Source: DAITMV01 sp046318595
GTDB lineage: Bacteria > Pseudomonadota > Gammaproteobacteria > Burkholderiales > Burkholderiaceae_B
Reading direction: 5' to 3'
Assembly (NCBI GenBank): GCA_046318595.1
Contig: JBKCTV010000026.1
Coordinates: 1-58,311 of the forward strand
Length of the DNA: 58,311 nt
A program made the position numbers and the translations under genes. Numbering within the stretch: position 1 is the stretch's first letter; the number at the start of each line of letters is the position of its first letter. Shown in pieces: positions 18,015 to 26,195 of the stretch. Under the pieces are notes generated by a model, which had not been told where the DNA came from, ran no database searches, and saw only the letters and a program-made list of their open reading frames with translations.

Positions 18015-18090
18015 TGGCGTCCCCAGCGAGATTCGAACTCGCGTTACCGCCGTGAAAGGGCGGTGTCCTAGGCCTCTAGACGATGGGGAC
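18015..18090 (-). tRNA. tRNA-Glu (anticodon TTC)
   Basis: Read on the minus strand, this folds as a full cloverleaf. It has acceptor GTCCCCA/TGGGGAC, discriminator G, encoded CCA (18015-18017), a T-loop GTTCGAATC, and the anticodon loop CTTTCAC flanked by CCGCC/GGCGG. The sequence matches bacterial tRNA-Glu(UUC) closely. It lies 94 bases downstream of tRNA-Ala in the same orientation and may be cotranscribed with it. Confidence 0.98.
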
Positions 18091-18184
18091 CTGTTTTCTA
18101 ATTATACTTGTTTACTACCTTTGTCACTACGCTTTTCCACTACTTAAAAAGGCGCTTACTTTAATTTCACTATCCTGTATACCT

Positions 18185-18260
<76 letters not shown>

Positions 18261-18290
18261 CTTGGCGAAGAGCGCCTTTAACTGGGCGCT

Positions 18291-18319
18291 ATTCTCAATC
18301 AGTTTCGAGTTCGTGTCAA
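18291..18319 (-). promoter_or_regulatory. Promoter of the tRNA-Ala/tRNA-Glu unit
   Basis: On the minus strand a perfect -35 TTGACA (18314-18319) is followed after 17 bases by GAGAAT (18291-18296), four of six matches to the -10 consensus. It lies about 30 bases upstream of the mature tRNA-Ala 5' end, a usual distance for a tRNA leader. Confidence 0.65.
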
Positions 18320-18452
18320 ACGTCCTGGCGATCAAACGAATCCAACCTGACCAGATCACCATAACCACCCAAAACCGATTCACTGCGATTACAACAGCGG
18401 CGAATTATACAGTGCTAAACTGCAAAAAGTAAAATTCAGCAGCGAACCATTC

Positions 18453-19040
18453 TTGAACTTCAGTAAATTTTGTACGGCGTGCGGTGCAGCGCTGCAGTGT
18501 CTAGTCCCGCCTGGCGACAACCGCGAGCGCGCTGTGTGCCCTAATTGCGCCAACGTGCATTACGTCAACCCCCGCATCGTCGTCGGCACTATCCCTGTCT
18601 ATGAAGACGGGCCCATCAGCCGGGTCCTGCTTTGCAAACGGGCGATCGAACCGCGTCATGGGTTTTGGACACTGCCGGCTGGTTTCATGGAAGTGGACGA
18701 GACCATGCAAGACGGCGCCGAGCGCGAAACCTGGGAAGAGGCGCAGGCGCGCGTGATCGTACAAGCGCCGTTTACGATGCTGGATGTCAAATCCGCGCAG
18801 CAGATGCATATTTTTTTCCGTGCACGGCTGGAAACACCTAGCTTTGCAGCCGGCACGGAGAGCCTTGAGGTGCGTCTTTTTGCAGAGCGCGACATTCCCT
18901 GGGACGAACTCGCGTTTAAAACCGTATCGAAAACCCTGGAGTTGTATTTTGCCGACCGCCAGCAGGGATTTTTTCGATTGCACACCGGCGACCTGCACGC
19001 CCCGCACAGCTGGAGCTGCCGACAGTTTTCGCAGGATTAA
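18453..19040 (+). CDS. Nudix hydrolase with N-terminal zinc ribbon
   Basis: A 195-residue Nudix enzyme that hydrolyses nucleoside diphosphate derivatives; the substrate is not predictable. The N-terminus has a Cys-x2-Cys pair at 7-10 and another at 29-32 (CPNC), forming a small zinc ribbon. The Nudix box runs from G77 to about residue 99 and includes the REtWEE core. The apparent start is a TTG at 18453, with no better ATG. It is followed four bases later by aat, so the two are probably cotranscribed with bpt and perhaps pyrD. Confidence 0.92.
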   Translation: MNFSKFCTACGAALQCLVPPGDNRERAVCPNCANVHYVNPRIVVGTIPVYEDGPISRVLLCKRAIEPRHGFWTLPAGFMEVDETMQDGAERETWEEAQARVIVQAPFTMLDVKSAQQMHIFFRARLETPSFAAGTESLEVRLFAERDIPWDELAFKTVSKTLELYFADRQQGFFRLHTGDLHAPHSWSCRQFSQD

Positions 19041-19043
19041 AGC

Positions 19044-19754
19044 GTGCTGCCTTTTTTGACCGATGCTCAGCCATTTCCACAGACCGCGCAAGCGCTTGCA
19101 CTGCCCAACGGTCTGCTCGCGGCCAGCAAAACACTCACGGTCGAGCGTTTGCTGAGCGCTTACCGGCGCGGTGTTTTTCCTTGGTACGGCCCAGGCGAGC
19201 CAGTGCTGTGGTGGGCGCCGCACCCGCGTATGGTGCTGTTTACCGAGGAGTTCAAGATCTCGCGCTCGCTGCGTAAAACAGTGCGCCGAGCAGCCGGCTC
19301 CGGGCATTATGCAGTCCGCGTCGATGTAGATTTCGCGGCGGTCATGCAAGCTTGCGCCGCCCCACGTGGCGCCGCTGAAGGCACCTGGATCCAGCCCCCA
19401 GTCATGGCAGCGTATTGCGAGCTGCACGCCCAAGGCCTGGCGCACAGCATCGAAACGTGGCGCGATGGTGTGCTGGTCGGTGGCTTGTATCTGGTGGCGA
19501 TCGGCCGCATGGTTTATGGCGAAAGCATGTTCGCCAGGGAATCGGACGCTTCCAAAATTGCCTTGACGTGTTTGGTGAATTGGCTGCGCGGCCAAGAGGG
19601 CGACCTAATCGATTGTCAGCAGAACACCCATCATTTATCATCGCTGGGCGGCCGGGAAATCAGCCGCCAACTTTTCGAAACGCTGCTGACCGAGCGCATC
19701 GACGCCCCTCCGTTTGCCTGGACCGCTTGTGATGACTTATTGCAACTGCTATGA
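19044..19754 (+). CDS. aat: Leucyl/phenylalanyl-tRNA-protein transferase
   Basis: Adds Leu or Phe to N-terminal Arg or Lys of proteins, marking them for ClpS/ClpAP degradation. The 236 residues contain the family blocks YRRGVFPWYGPGEPVLWW, HPRMVLF, GTWIQPPVMAAY and GRMVYGESMFA. The start is GTG 19044 with AGGATT upstream. Its stop overlaps the bpt start by four bases, which couples the two N-degron enzymes. Confidence 0.96.
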   Translation: MLPFLTDAQPFPQTAQALALPNGLLAASKTLTVERLLSAYRRGVFPWYGPGEPVLWWAPHPRMVLFTEEFKISRSLRKTVRRAAGSGHYAVRVDVDFAAVMQACAAPRGAAEGTWIQPPVMAAYCELHAQGLAHSIETWRDGVLVGGLYLVAIGRMVYGESMFARESDASKIALTCLVNWLRGQEGDLIDCQQNTHHLSSLGGREISRQLFETLLTERIDAPPFAWTACDDLLQLL

Positions 19755-20479
19755 GTAAGCCGGCCGAGCCGCTGTTTTCCAAGTTGCACTTCTACGCAAC
19801 GGCGCCCTACGCGTGCAGCTACCTGCCCAATCGGACCGCCCGTTCGCAGGTGGCAGCGCCGGTTTATCTGATCGACTCTGAAGCCTACACCACGCTCTTG
19901 AAGCGTGGTTTCCGCCGCAGCGGGTTGTTTTCCTACCGCCCGTATTGCGAGCACTGCAGCGCATGCATTTCGGTGCGTATCCGAACCGCCGAGTTTCGCC
20001 CATCCCGCAGCCAACGGCGCAACGGCGCGACCCATCGCCATCTAAAAATCCGGCTGCGGCATCTCGAATTCGATGCGGAGCACTATGCTCTTTATCGCGA
20101 CTACCAGCGCCGGCGCCATCAAGGTGGCGCGATGGACGAGGACGATAAAAACCAATACATACAGTTTTTATTGAAAAGTCCGGTCGACTCGCGTCTGATC
20201 GAGTTTCGCGATGCCCAAAACACGCTGCGCATGGTTTCTCTGATCGATTTGTTGGCGGATGGTTTATCGTCGGTTTATACGTTTTACGATACGGAATATG
20301 CGGGCGGTCTGGGCATCTACGGTATTTTGTGGCAGGTCGAGTTGGCTCGCCGACACAACCTGCCGTTCGTGTACCTCGGCTATTGGATCGAACACAGTCC
20401 GAAAATGGCTTACAAACGAGACTTTCAACCCCTGGAATATCTCATTCAGGGTCAATGGCGAGCATCGCCGGAAATTTGA
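19751..20479 (+). CDS. bpt: Aspartate/glutamate leucyltransferase
   Basis: The Bpt/Ate1-related transferase that adds Leu to N-terminal Asp or Glu, a second branch of the bacterial N-degron pathway. The 242 residues show the FYATAPYACSYLPNRTARSQ opening, a RPYCEHCSACISVR Cys cluster, and the C-terminal YLGYWIEHSPKMAYKRDFQP. It overlaps aat by four bases, and pyrD begins four bases after its stop. The aat-bpt-pyrD order gives strong contextual support. Confidence 0.96.
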   Translation: MSKPAEPLFSKLHFYATAPYACSYLPNRTARSQVAAPVYLIDSEAYTTLLKRGFRRSGLFSYRPYCEHCSACISVRIRTAEFRPSRSQRRNGATHRHLKIRLRHLEFDAEHYALYRDYQRRRHQGGAMDEDDKNQYIQFLLKSPVDSRLIEFRDAQNTLRMVSLIDLLADGLSSVYTFYDTEYAGGLGIYGILWQVELARRHNLPFVYLGYWIEHSPKMAYKRDFQPLEYLIQGQWRASPEI

Positions 20480-20483
20480 ATTC

Positions 20484-21533
20484 ATGCGCCTGCCTTATTC
20501 ACTCATCAAACCGCTGCTGTTCAGCATGGACCCCGAAAAAGCACACGCGTTAACTTTCAAGGTGCTCGACCGCTTGGAAAGTTGGGACTGGCTAAGGAAA
20601 GTCGTCGAGCCGCCAGAGCGTTTACCCGTGGAGGTCATGGGCCTGCCGTTCCCTAATCCGATTGGTTTGGCGGCGGGCCTAGACAAAAACGCCGCGCATA
20701 TCGACGCCTTAACCACCTTGGGTTTTGGCTTTATCGAGGTCGGTACGGTCACGCCCCGGCCGCAGCCCGGCAATCCGGCACCGCGCCTTTTCCGGCTGCC
20801 AGCCGCGCAAGCGCTCATCAACCGGATGGGATTCAACAACCAGGGCACGACCGGCATGCTCGGGCATATCATGCGCAGCAAGTTCACCGGCGTGCTGGGC
20901 ATCAATATCGGCAAGAACGCAGCAACGCCAATCGAGCAGGCTGCAGCCGATTACGTCGCAGCGATGCGCGACATCTATCCTTTCGCGAGCTATATCGCGG
21001 TGAATGTTTCTTCGCCGAATACGCAAAATCTGCGCAGCCTGCAAGGCGGCGATGGTTTAAAAAATTTATTGTCGACCCTGGCAGACGAACGCAAGCGTTT
21101 AGCTGACGAACATGGTGCGTATCGGCCGATGGCTCTGAAAATCGCGCCTGATTTGAACGATCACGAAATCGACTGGATCGCGGATTGTCTGGTGCAGTAT
21201 GGTTTCGACGCCATTATTGCGACCAATACGACACTTGATCGCAGCCAGGTGCAGGGTTTGCAGAATGCCCAGGAATCTGGTGGGCTGAGCGGTGCGCCGT
21301 TGCAGCCTCGCGCCGTAGATGTCGTCGCCAAGCTCCATCGGCGCCTCGGCCGGCAGACGCCGATCATCGGCGTCGGCGGCATCCTCCGTGGTAGCGATGC
21401 CTGCGAACTGATGCAAGCGGGCGCCAGCCTCGTTCAGATATACACTGGTTTTATTTATCGAGGGCCGGCCCTGATCAGCGAGTGCGTCGACGCCTTGCAG
21501 GCCGCTCGTCTAGTGCCGCGCCATACGAGTTGA
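20484..21533 (+). CDS. pyrD: Dihydroorotate dehydrogenase (quinone)
   Basis: Class 2, membrane-associated enzyme that oxidises dihydroorotate to orotate with quinone, the fourth step of pyrimidine synthesis. From the ATG at 20484 the protein is 349 residues. It has the N-terminal amphipathic membrane-binding helices seen in class 2, GLAAGLDKNA, the catalytic Ser region NVSSPNT (174-180), and FMN-binding GVGGI and IYTGFIYRGP. An open frame continues upstream inside bpt but is not coding. Confidence 0.97.
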   Translation: MRLPYSLIKPLLFSMDPEKAHALTFKVLDRLESWDWLRKVVEPPERLPVEVMGLPFPNPIGLAAGLDKNAAHIDALTTLGFGFIEVGTVTPRPQPGNPAPRLFRLPAAQALINRMGFNNQGTTGMLGHIMRSKFTGVLGINIGKNAATPIEQAAADYVAAMRDIYPFASYIAVNVSSPNTQNLRSLQGGDGLKNLLSTLADERKRLADEHGAYRPMALKIAPDLNDHEIDWIADCLVQYGFDAIIATNTTLDRSQVQGLQNAQESGGLSGAPLQPRAVDVVAKLHRRLGRQTPIIGVGGILRGSDACELMQAGASLVQIYTGFIYRGPALISECVDALQAARLVPRHTS

Positions 21534-21586
21534 AATATTGGCGCTGGTAGTTTTATTATGCGATGCCGGCCCTTCTTACTACTAGC

Positions 21587-22672
21587 TCAGGTCGGCTGGC
21601 GGTTGTTCAAAGGCGTACGTACGCGCGTCTCCAACCAATGACGCAAGCGGTTGGCATCGCCCAGACGGGAGTATTTTCCCAAGGAGTCGAGTAAAACGAT
21701 GGCAATCCGGCGCCCTTCGATCCGCGCATGCATCACCAGGCAACGCCCTGCTTCGCTGATGAACCCCGTTTTGGAAACAGAAATTTCCCAATTACCATCC
21801 TGAATCAATGGATTGGTGTTTACAAACAAAGTACGGCGGCGGTTTAGTGATACTGCATAATCGACATCGGTCGAGTATTCGCGGATCAGGTCGACGCTGT
21901 AAGCTGCGTTGACCAGTTTGGCCAGGTCCGGACCGGATGAAACGTTATTGCTGGATAAACCCGTCGGCTCGACGAAATGGGTGTCCCGCATGCCGAGGAC
22001 GGCTGCTTTCGCGTTCATGGCCGCAACGGCAGCGCGCAAGCCGCCGGGATAGTACCTGCCCAAACAGTGGGCGGCACGGTTTTCCGATGACATCAAGGCC
22101 AGATGGATCATGTCCGAACGACTCAGCTCGGTGCCTACCCGCAGACGCGATCGGCTGTTTTTCTCCGTGTCGACGTCATCGTCTGTGACATTCAGGATGT
22201 CGTCCAACGGCTGGCGGGCTTCGAGCACAACCAATGCGGTCATGAGTTTGGTGATCGATGCAATGGGCAGCACCGCATCGGAGTTTTTGGCAAAAAGAAT
22301 TTGTTTGGTATCCAGATCCTGCACGAAGGCGACCGCCGATTTGAGCGACAAAGGGTCGATTTCGCTATGCAGGCCGTTCTGTTGCCCAAATGAATTGCTG
22401 CCGGTTTCGGCAGCTAAAAACCGTTTGACGGAAACGGGCCGCACGCCGGCGTGCGCCAGCCGGGGCGGCGGTTTTTTTGGGGCCGATGGGCTGGCCGCCG
22501 GCTTTTTAGAAACATGCTTCTTGGCCGTCGGCATTTGCTTTTTCGGCTTCACTTTGACGGATTTCGATGCTCTGTCCTCAGCGGCCTGGACGACCGAGCT
22601 GCTCAGCCCGGTAGATACGACCAGAAGCGCCGTACAAAAAAACGTACATAAAAGACGTTGCAATAAATTCAT
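21587..22672 (-). CDS. pbpG: D-alanyl-D-alanine endopeptidase (PBP7/8 type)
   Basis: A periplasmic low-molecular-weight penicillin-binding protein that cleaves peptidoglycan cross-links. The 361 residues start with a signal peptide ending VVQAA. A Lys/Pro-rich linker (about 35-75) follows, then the peptidase S11 domain with SITK (139-142, active Ser), SEN (196-198) and KTG (301-303). The basic Pro-rich linker is unusually long for this family. It is divergent from the phasin gene across about 400 bases. Confidence 0.93.
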   Translation of the reverse strand: MNLLQRLLCTFFCTALLVVSTGLSSSVVQAAEDRASKSVKVKPKKQMPTAKKHVSKKPAASPSAPKKPPPRLAHAGVRPVSVKRFLAAETGSNSFGQQNGLHSEIDPLSLKSAVAFVQDLDTKQILFAKNSDAVLPIASITKLMTALVVLEARQPLDDILNVTDDDVDTEKNSRSRLRVGTELSRSDMIHLALMSSENRAAHCLGRYYPGGLRAAVAAMNAKAAVLGMRDTHFVEPTGLSSNNVSSGPDLAKLVNAAYSVDLIREYSTDVDYAVSLNRRRTLFVNTNPLIQDGNWEISVSKTGFISEAGRCLVMHARIEGRRIAIVLLDSLGKYSRLGDANRLRHWLETRVRTPLNNRQPT

Positions 22673-22960
22673 GCTTCTCGATCCCCTGAACTTCCGCGAT
22701 TCTACGCCAAGCCTGCTATCAAGCTCAAGCCATCCACCGAAAGACTACACGCTCATATGCAGCGACTGTATCCCTCTTTTGAATTTCCTGGTCTTGCCGT
22801 GTCAGTAAGTAAATAAAACCAGGTAAAAACTTCCGTGACCGGAAGCTTGTCAATGAAATGCTCGCATCATCGGTACTTTGAGTGCTACTCTCATAAAGGA
22901 GAAAAGCACGACAGTTTTTTTAAATGTTCGGCCTGTTTGTTGCGCCGCATCATTTTTTGC
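22673..22960. other. Intergenic stretch between pbpG and the phasin gene
   Basis: This part of the 398-base divergent gap holds no credible gene. It is AT-richer than the flanks, has an AAAGGAGAAAAG run at about 22897 with no open frame after it worth calling, and must contain the pbpG promoter, which I could not place. Confidence 0.4.
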
Positions 22961-22988
22961 TTGACTTCAAACGCTGTAAGCTTAAAAT
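22961..22988 (+). promoter_or_regulatory. Promoter of the phasin gene
   Basis: TTGACT at 22961 and TAAAAT at 22983-22988 are separated by 16 bases, a good sigma-70 match. Just downstream, TGTGCAGCGCACCA contains the inverted pair TGC-AGC-GCA. TGC/GCA-rich sites are bound by PhaR-type phasin repressors in related bacteria, so an operator here is possible but unproven. Confidence 0.6.
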
Positions 22989-23070
22989 ATTGAATTGTGC
23001 AGCGCACCAGTACTTTTTTGTTGTGTTGGGTTGCTGTCTGGCTTTAATAATCCATTTTGAGGAGTTTCAC

Positions 23071-23640
23071 ATGACTACGCCTGACCAACTATTGGCCGCC
23101 TATAAAGCAAACATTGAAAGTCTGATCGATTTCAGCCACAAATCTTTTTCGAATATAGAGAAATTGGTCGAGCTGAACCTCAATACCTTGAAAACCGGTC
23201 TGAACGATAATTCCGAAGCAATTCGCACGCTGTTATCCGTCAAAGACGCTCAGGAGTTGATGAACGCCACGGCGAGCATCGCCCAACCTGCAGCCAAAAA
23301 CCTCGCGGCTTACAATCAAAACCTGTACGAGCTGGCCAGCACCTCGGTATCCGAAGTCAGCCGTTTGATCGAAGCACAGGTCGCCGACGGTAACCGCAAA
23401 GTGGCTTCGATGGTCGACGCTGCTTCGCGTAATGCGCCAGCCGGATCCGAGTCTGCAGTAGCCTTGGTCAAATCAGCTTTGTCTGCGGCCTCCACTGCCT
23501 ATGACACGGTCAGCAAAGCGGCTAAACAGGTTGCAGACATCACCGAAGCCAACGTTTCGGCCGCCACCAGCGCTACCTTGCGCGCCGCTACCAATGCGAT
23601 ACCGCCGGCCCGTTCTTCCGCCAAACAGCGCGCCGCCTGA
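23071..23640 (+). CDS. phaP: Phasin family protein (PHA granule-associated)
   Basis: A 189-residue helical protein that coats polyhydroxyalkanoate granules. The N-terminal MTTPDQLLAAYKANIE and SFSNIEKLVELNLNTLK are typical of beta-proteobacterial phasins. The rest is Ala-rich and helical with a basic end (SSAKQRAA). The ATG at 23071 has GAGGAG upstream. It has its own promoter (22961) and a strong terminator (23663-23708), so it is a monocistronic, probably highly expressed gene. It implies that the organism stores PHA, although no synthase is in the window. Confidence 0.93.
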   Translation: MTTPDQLLAAYKANIESLIDFSHKSFSNIEKLVELNLNTLKTGLNDNSEAIRTLLSVKDAQELMNATASIAQPAAKNLAAYNQNLYELASTSVSEVSRLIEAQVADGNRKVASMVDAASRNAPAGSESAVALVKSALSAASTAYDTVSKAAKQVADITEANVSAATSATLRAATNAIPPARSSAKQRAA

Positions 23641-23662
23641 TCTGGCGACTGACAGACGTGAT

Positions 23663-23708
23663 GCAAGAAAGCCTGCTAAAGTTTTAAATGCAGGCTTTCT
23701 TGCTTTTT
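23663..23708 (+). terminator. Rho-independent terminator after the phasin gene
   Basis: Perfect 14-base arms GCAAGAAAGCCTGC (23663-23676) and GCAGGCTTTCTTGC (23690-23703) flank a 13-base loop and are followed by TTTTT. The A-rich left arm could also serve the opposite strand, where the EI24 gene ends at 23719. Confidence 0.9.
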
Positions 23709-23718
23709 GTGCTGAATA

Positions 23719-24471
23719 TCAGAAAATTATCTGCTGCTTCGCTTGATTTGCCCGAAGCGATTTCAGTTTTCTAAAGTAAAAATAAGAAAATGCCAAGCCC
23801 GCATATACCGGCAAAAATAAAATAAACGGCGGAATGAAACTCAAAGTCGCGCATATCAGCCCAATCGCCCAAGCTTCTGATGAGCTCGTCGCACAAATGG
23901 CGGCATATTCGCCTGAGCTTGTAAACTCGCTCAGGCAATCGTAGCTCATGATTTTGACAAAAAGATAAGCCGTTGCGTATATCGAAATCAGTACGCCGAG
24001 CCCGGGAATCAGTTGAAACGGCAAGCCGACGAGCAAGATCAGCAAAAATACCAGACTTGCTTTCAAGGCGATGAACATACTTTGCGCCCAGGATGTGTTT
24101 CCTTGGCGCTCGATGTCAGGAAAAGTTCTGGTGGCGATATGTTTCGCAACCAAAGGCATTAAAAACAAGCTGGTCAGCGAAATCGATATGGCAATAAAAA
24201 CTGGCCATAACAACGAAAACACCAGATAAGGTATCAAAACGAATTTGAGCGCTCCGACCCACAAGCCCGACCATTGTTTTATCAACGGGTGCATTTGACC
24301 ATCGCTGAACACTGCGTCTCGCAACCATAAATGCACCGGATCAAAAACGAAGCTCAAGAAAACGATGGCTCCTATGATCGTCAAAATCAAGGGAATGAAA
24401 GTCAGCAGCAGCATGCGCGGATGCAAGCTGCTGATCAAGGCTTTCGATAGTGCGTAAACGACGTCTCTCAT
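23719..24471 (-). CDS. EI24-domain (CysZ-like) integral membrane protein
   Basis: A 250-residue membrane protein with about five to six hydrophobic segments and a pattern matching EI24/CysZ-related proteins (for example LISSLHPRMLLLTFIPLIL and LVGLPFQLIPGLGVLISIY). Relatives include the sulfate permease CysZ, but the residues needed to assign sulfate transport cannot be judged here. It overlaps the fatty acid hydroxylase gene by four bases and is the last gene of a four-gene leftward operon. Confidence 0.85.
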   Translation of the reverse strand: MRDVVYALSKALISSLHPRMLLLTFIPLILTIIGAIVFLSFVFDPVHLWLRDAVFSDGQMHPLIKQWSGLWVGALKFVLIPYLVFSLLWPVFIAISISLTSLFLMPLVAKHIATRTFPDIERQGNTSWAQSMFIALKASLVFLLILLVGLPFQLIPGLGVLISIYATAYLFVKIMSYDCLSEFTSSGEYAAICATSSSEAWAIGLICATLSFIPPFILFLPVYAGLAFSYFYFRKLKSLRANQAKQQIIF

Positions 24472-25427
24472 GATGATTTTTTTCGGTTAATTCGTAAAAA
24501 ACGTTGCAAACCGAGGCGCTGTTGCATCCAAAAGCCCTGACCGTATTCGGCGCCCTGCATCTGGTCCGAAATGCCAGTCGGCTGATAACGGATGCGCCAG
24601 TCGGCAGTTCCAAACAGCCAGTCCCAAACCGGAAACAGAACGGCAAAATTACAACCCCGTGCCGGGCCTTCATGCCCCTCACCCATCGCATGGTGCAGTC
24701 GGTGATAGCACGGGCTGACGAGCAGACGACCGCCCCATCGGCCGAAATGCCAGCGGAGATTGCCATGCTGAAGGCTTTGCGCCAAACGGGAAACCACCAC
24801 CAGACCGATGAACTGCCCGGGTGGGACGCCCAGCAACAAGGCGGCGAACGCCATCAGGATATCGCGGATCGCATCATCCAGCAGGTGATTGCGGTTATCG
24901 CTCCACACGGTCATGTGCCGCTGGCTATGGTGCAGGCTGTGCAGCCCCCACCAGCGGCGGCTTCGGTGTTGATAGCGATGAATCCAATAGTCCAGACCAT
25001 CGAGCAAAAACAAATATACGAAAAACGCCGGCAACGGGTGATTTTGCAGTGCCGGCCACCAGCTCTCGAGGTTGGGACGATCGATGTCGAACGAGCGCAG
25101 CAGCATTTCCAGGCTGTCGAACAGCGGTACCACGGTAAAAAAAACCAGCAGCGTGAACAGCCCCAAACGGTGAAAAATTGTATAGAGCATGTCGATACGG
25201 ATGGCTTGCCGACGTTCGACAGACGATTCAGCTTTCTCTGCCGGCCACCAGCGCTCCGCTGACTTTGCAAAAACCGCGATGCACCCGATTTCGATCAAAC
25301 CCCACAAAAACCATTCAGTTCCGTCGAACGCGATTTCAGCGTATTCCATCAAACCGAGTTTGAACAAAACCGGTTGGACGAGCGTTTCGAACAAGCCATT
25401 TTGGGCCAGCGAAAAATACTCGCTCAT
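24468..25427 (-). CDS. Sterol desaturase / fatty acid hydroxylase family protein
   Basis: A 319-residue membrane di-iron oxygenase. It has several hydrophobic helices and the three His boxes of the family: HRYQH (150-154), HSLHH (163-167, extended by QRH) and HRLHH (242-246), with HE shortly after. It probably hydroxylates or desaturates a lipid; the substrate is unknown. It overlaps both neighbours by four bases (EI24 protein after it, deacetylase before it), which indicates tight cotranslation. Confidence 0.92.
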   Translation of the reverse strand: MSEYFSLAQNGLFETLVQPVLFKLGLMEYAEIAFDGTEWFLWGLIEIGCIAVFAKSAERWWPAEKAESSVERRQAIRIDMLYTIFHRLGLFTLLVFFTVVPLFDSLEMLLRSFDIDRPNLESWWPALQNHPLPAFFVYLFLLDGLDYWIHRYQHRSRRWWGLHSLHHSQRHMTVWSDNRNHLLDDAIRDILMAFAALLLGVPPGQFIGLVVVSRLAQSLQHGNLRWHFGRWGGRLLVSPCYHRLHHAMGEGHEGPARGCNFAVLFPVWDWLFGTADWRIRYQPTGISDQMQGAEYGQGFWMQQRLGLQRFLRINRKKSS

Positions 25428-26188
25428 GGTCGAGCATCGCGCAGTGTTTTAAAACAATAGCCCTGGCTCTGCAAGCCTGTGACGATATCTTTCAAAGCCG
25501 GCAGAAAATCTTCCTGGCGCGACCAGATGCCGAGGTGTGCGAGCAAAACATCGCCGGCGCGAATCGTCCGCAAAGCGCGTTCGGTCAGCATTCGGTTAGA
25601 AAACTTTCGGGAATCGAGCTCGTCGCCCAGAAACCCCGCTGAGCTCCAGCCGACGTGCCTAAAACCGCAGGCCTGAGCGGCCTGCTGGGCAACGGGGGTC
25701 AAGCGCCCCCCGGGAGCGCGCCATAGCGGATCGAGGTGTGCCCCCGTCATCGTATGAAAACGCGTATCGACGGCTTTGAGTTCAGCGCAAAATTGCTCCG
25801 CGCTTAGCCGCGATGTTGAACCAGCGTCATTGCCGAATTGCGGTCGGTAGCCGATTGTATCGCCTGTGGCTGGCAGAATTCGGCCGTGGTTAAACGTGTG
25901 ACTGCCGAAGGCATGGCCTTCTTTGTAACGATCCTGCCAGTAAGCCGTCCAACTGTGATCGAGCGCGTGATCGCCGCGAGTGGTCTTTTCGTTGGACAGG
26001 AAGAACGTCGCTTTGATTTTACGTTCGCGTAAAAAACCAGCAATTGCGTCTGCATTGCGCATATTGCCGGTGTCCAGGGTAAGATATATGGGCGGGCATG
26101 CGGGCGTCGTATCCGGCAGGCCTTGCGCCTCAATAGCGATCGTCGACATCCCGAGAAGAATGGAGTAAAAGTAAACGCGGGTTTTCAT
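25424..26188 (-). CDS. NodB-like polysaccharide deacetylase with altered first motif
   Basis: About 254 residues from the ATG at 26188; a start at 26203 is in frame but has its GGAG directly against the codon. A signal peptide (residues 1-21) indicates export. The metal-binding H-x3-H pair is present as GSHTFNHG (H97, H101), and RAPGGRLTP matches motif 3. Motif 1, normally T-F-D-D-G, reads TLDTGN, so the second Asp, a metal ligand in the family, is Thr. Deacetylation of a cell-surface glycan is the family expectation; activity may differ. It lies between the propeller gene and the hydroxylase gene. Confidence 0.85.
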   Translation of the reverse strand: MKTRVYFYSILLGMSTIAIEAQGLPDTTPACPPIYLTLDTGNMRNADAIAGFLRERKIKATFFLSNEKTTRGDHALDHSWTAYWQDRYKEGHAFGSHTFNHGRILPATGDTIGYRPQFGNDAGSTSRLSAEQFCAELKAVDTRFHTMTGAHLDPLWRAPGGRLTPVAQQAAQACGFRHVGWSSAGFLGDELDSRKFSNRMLTERALRTIRAGDVLLAHLGIWSRQEDFLPALKDIVTGLQSQGYCFKTLRDARP

Positions 26189-26195
26189 CGCGAAT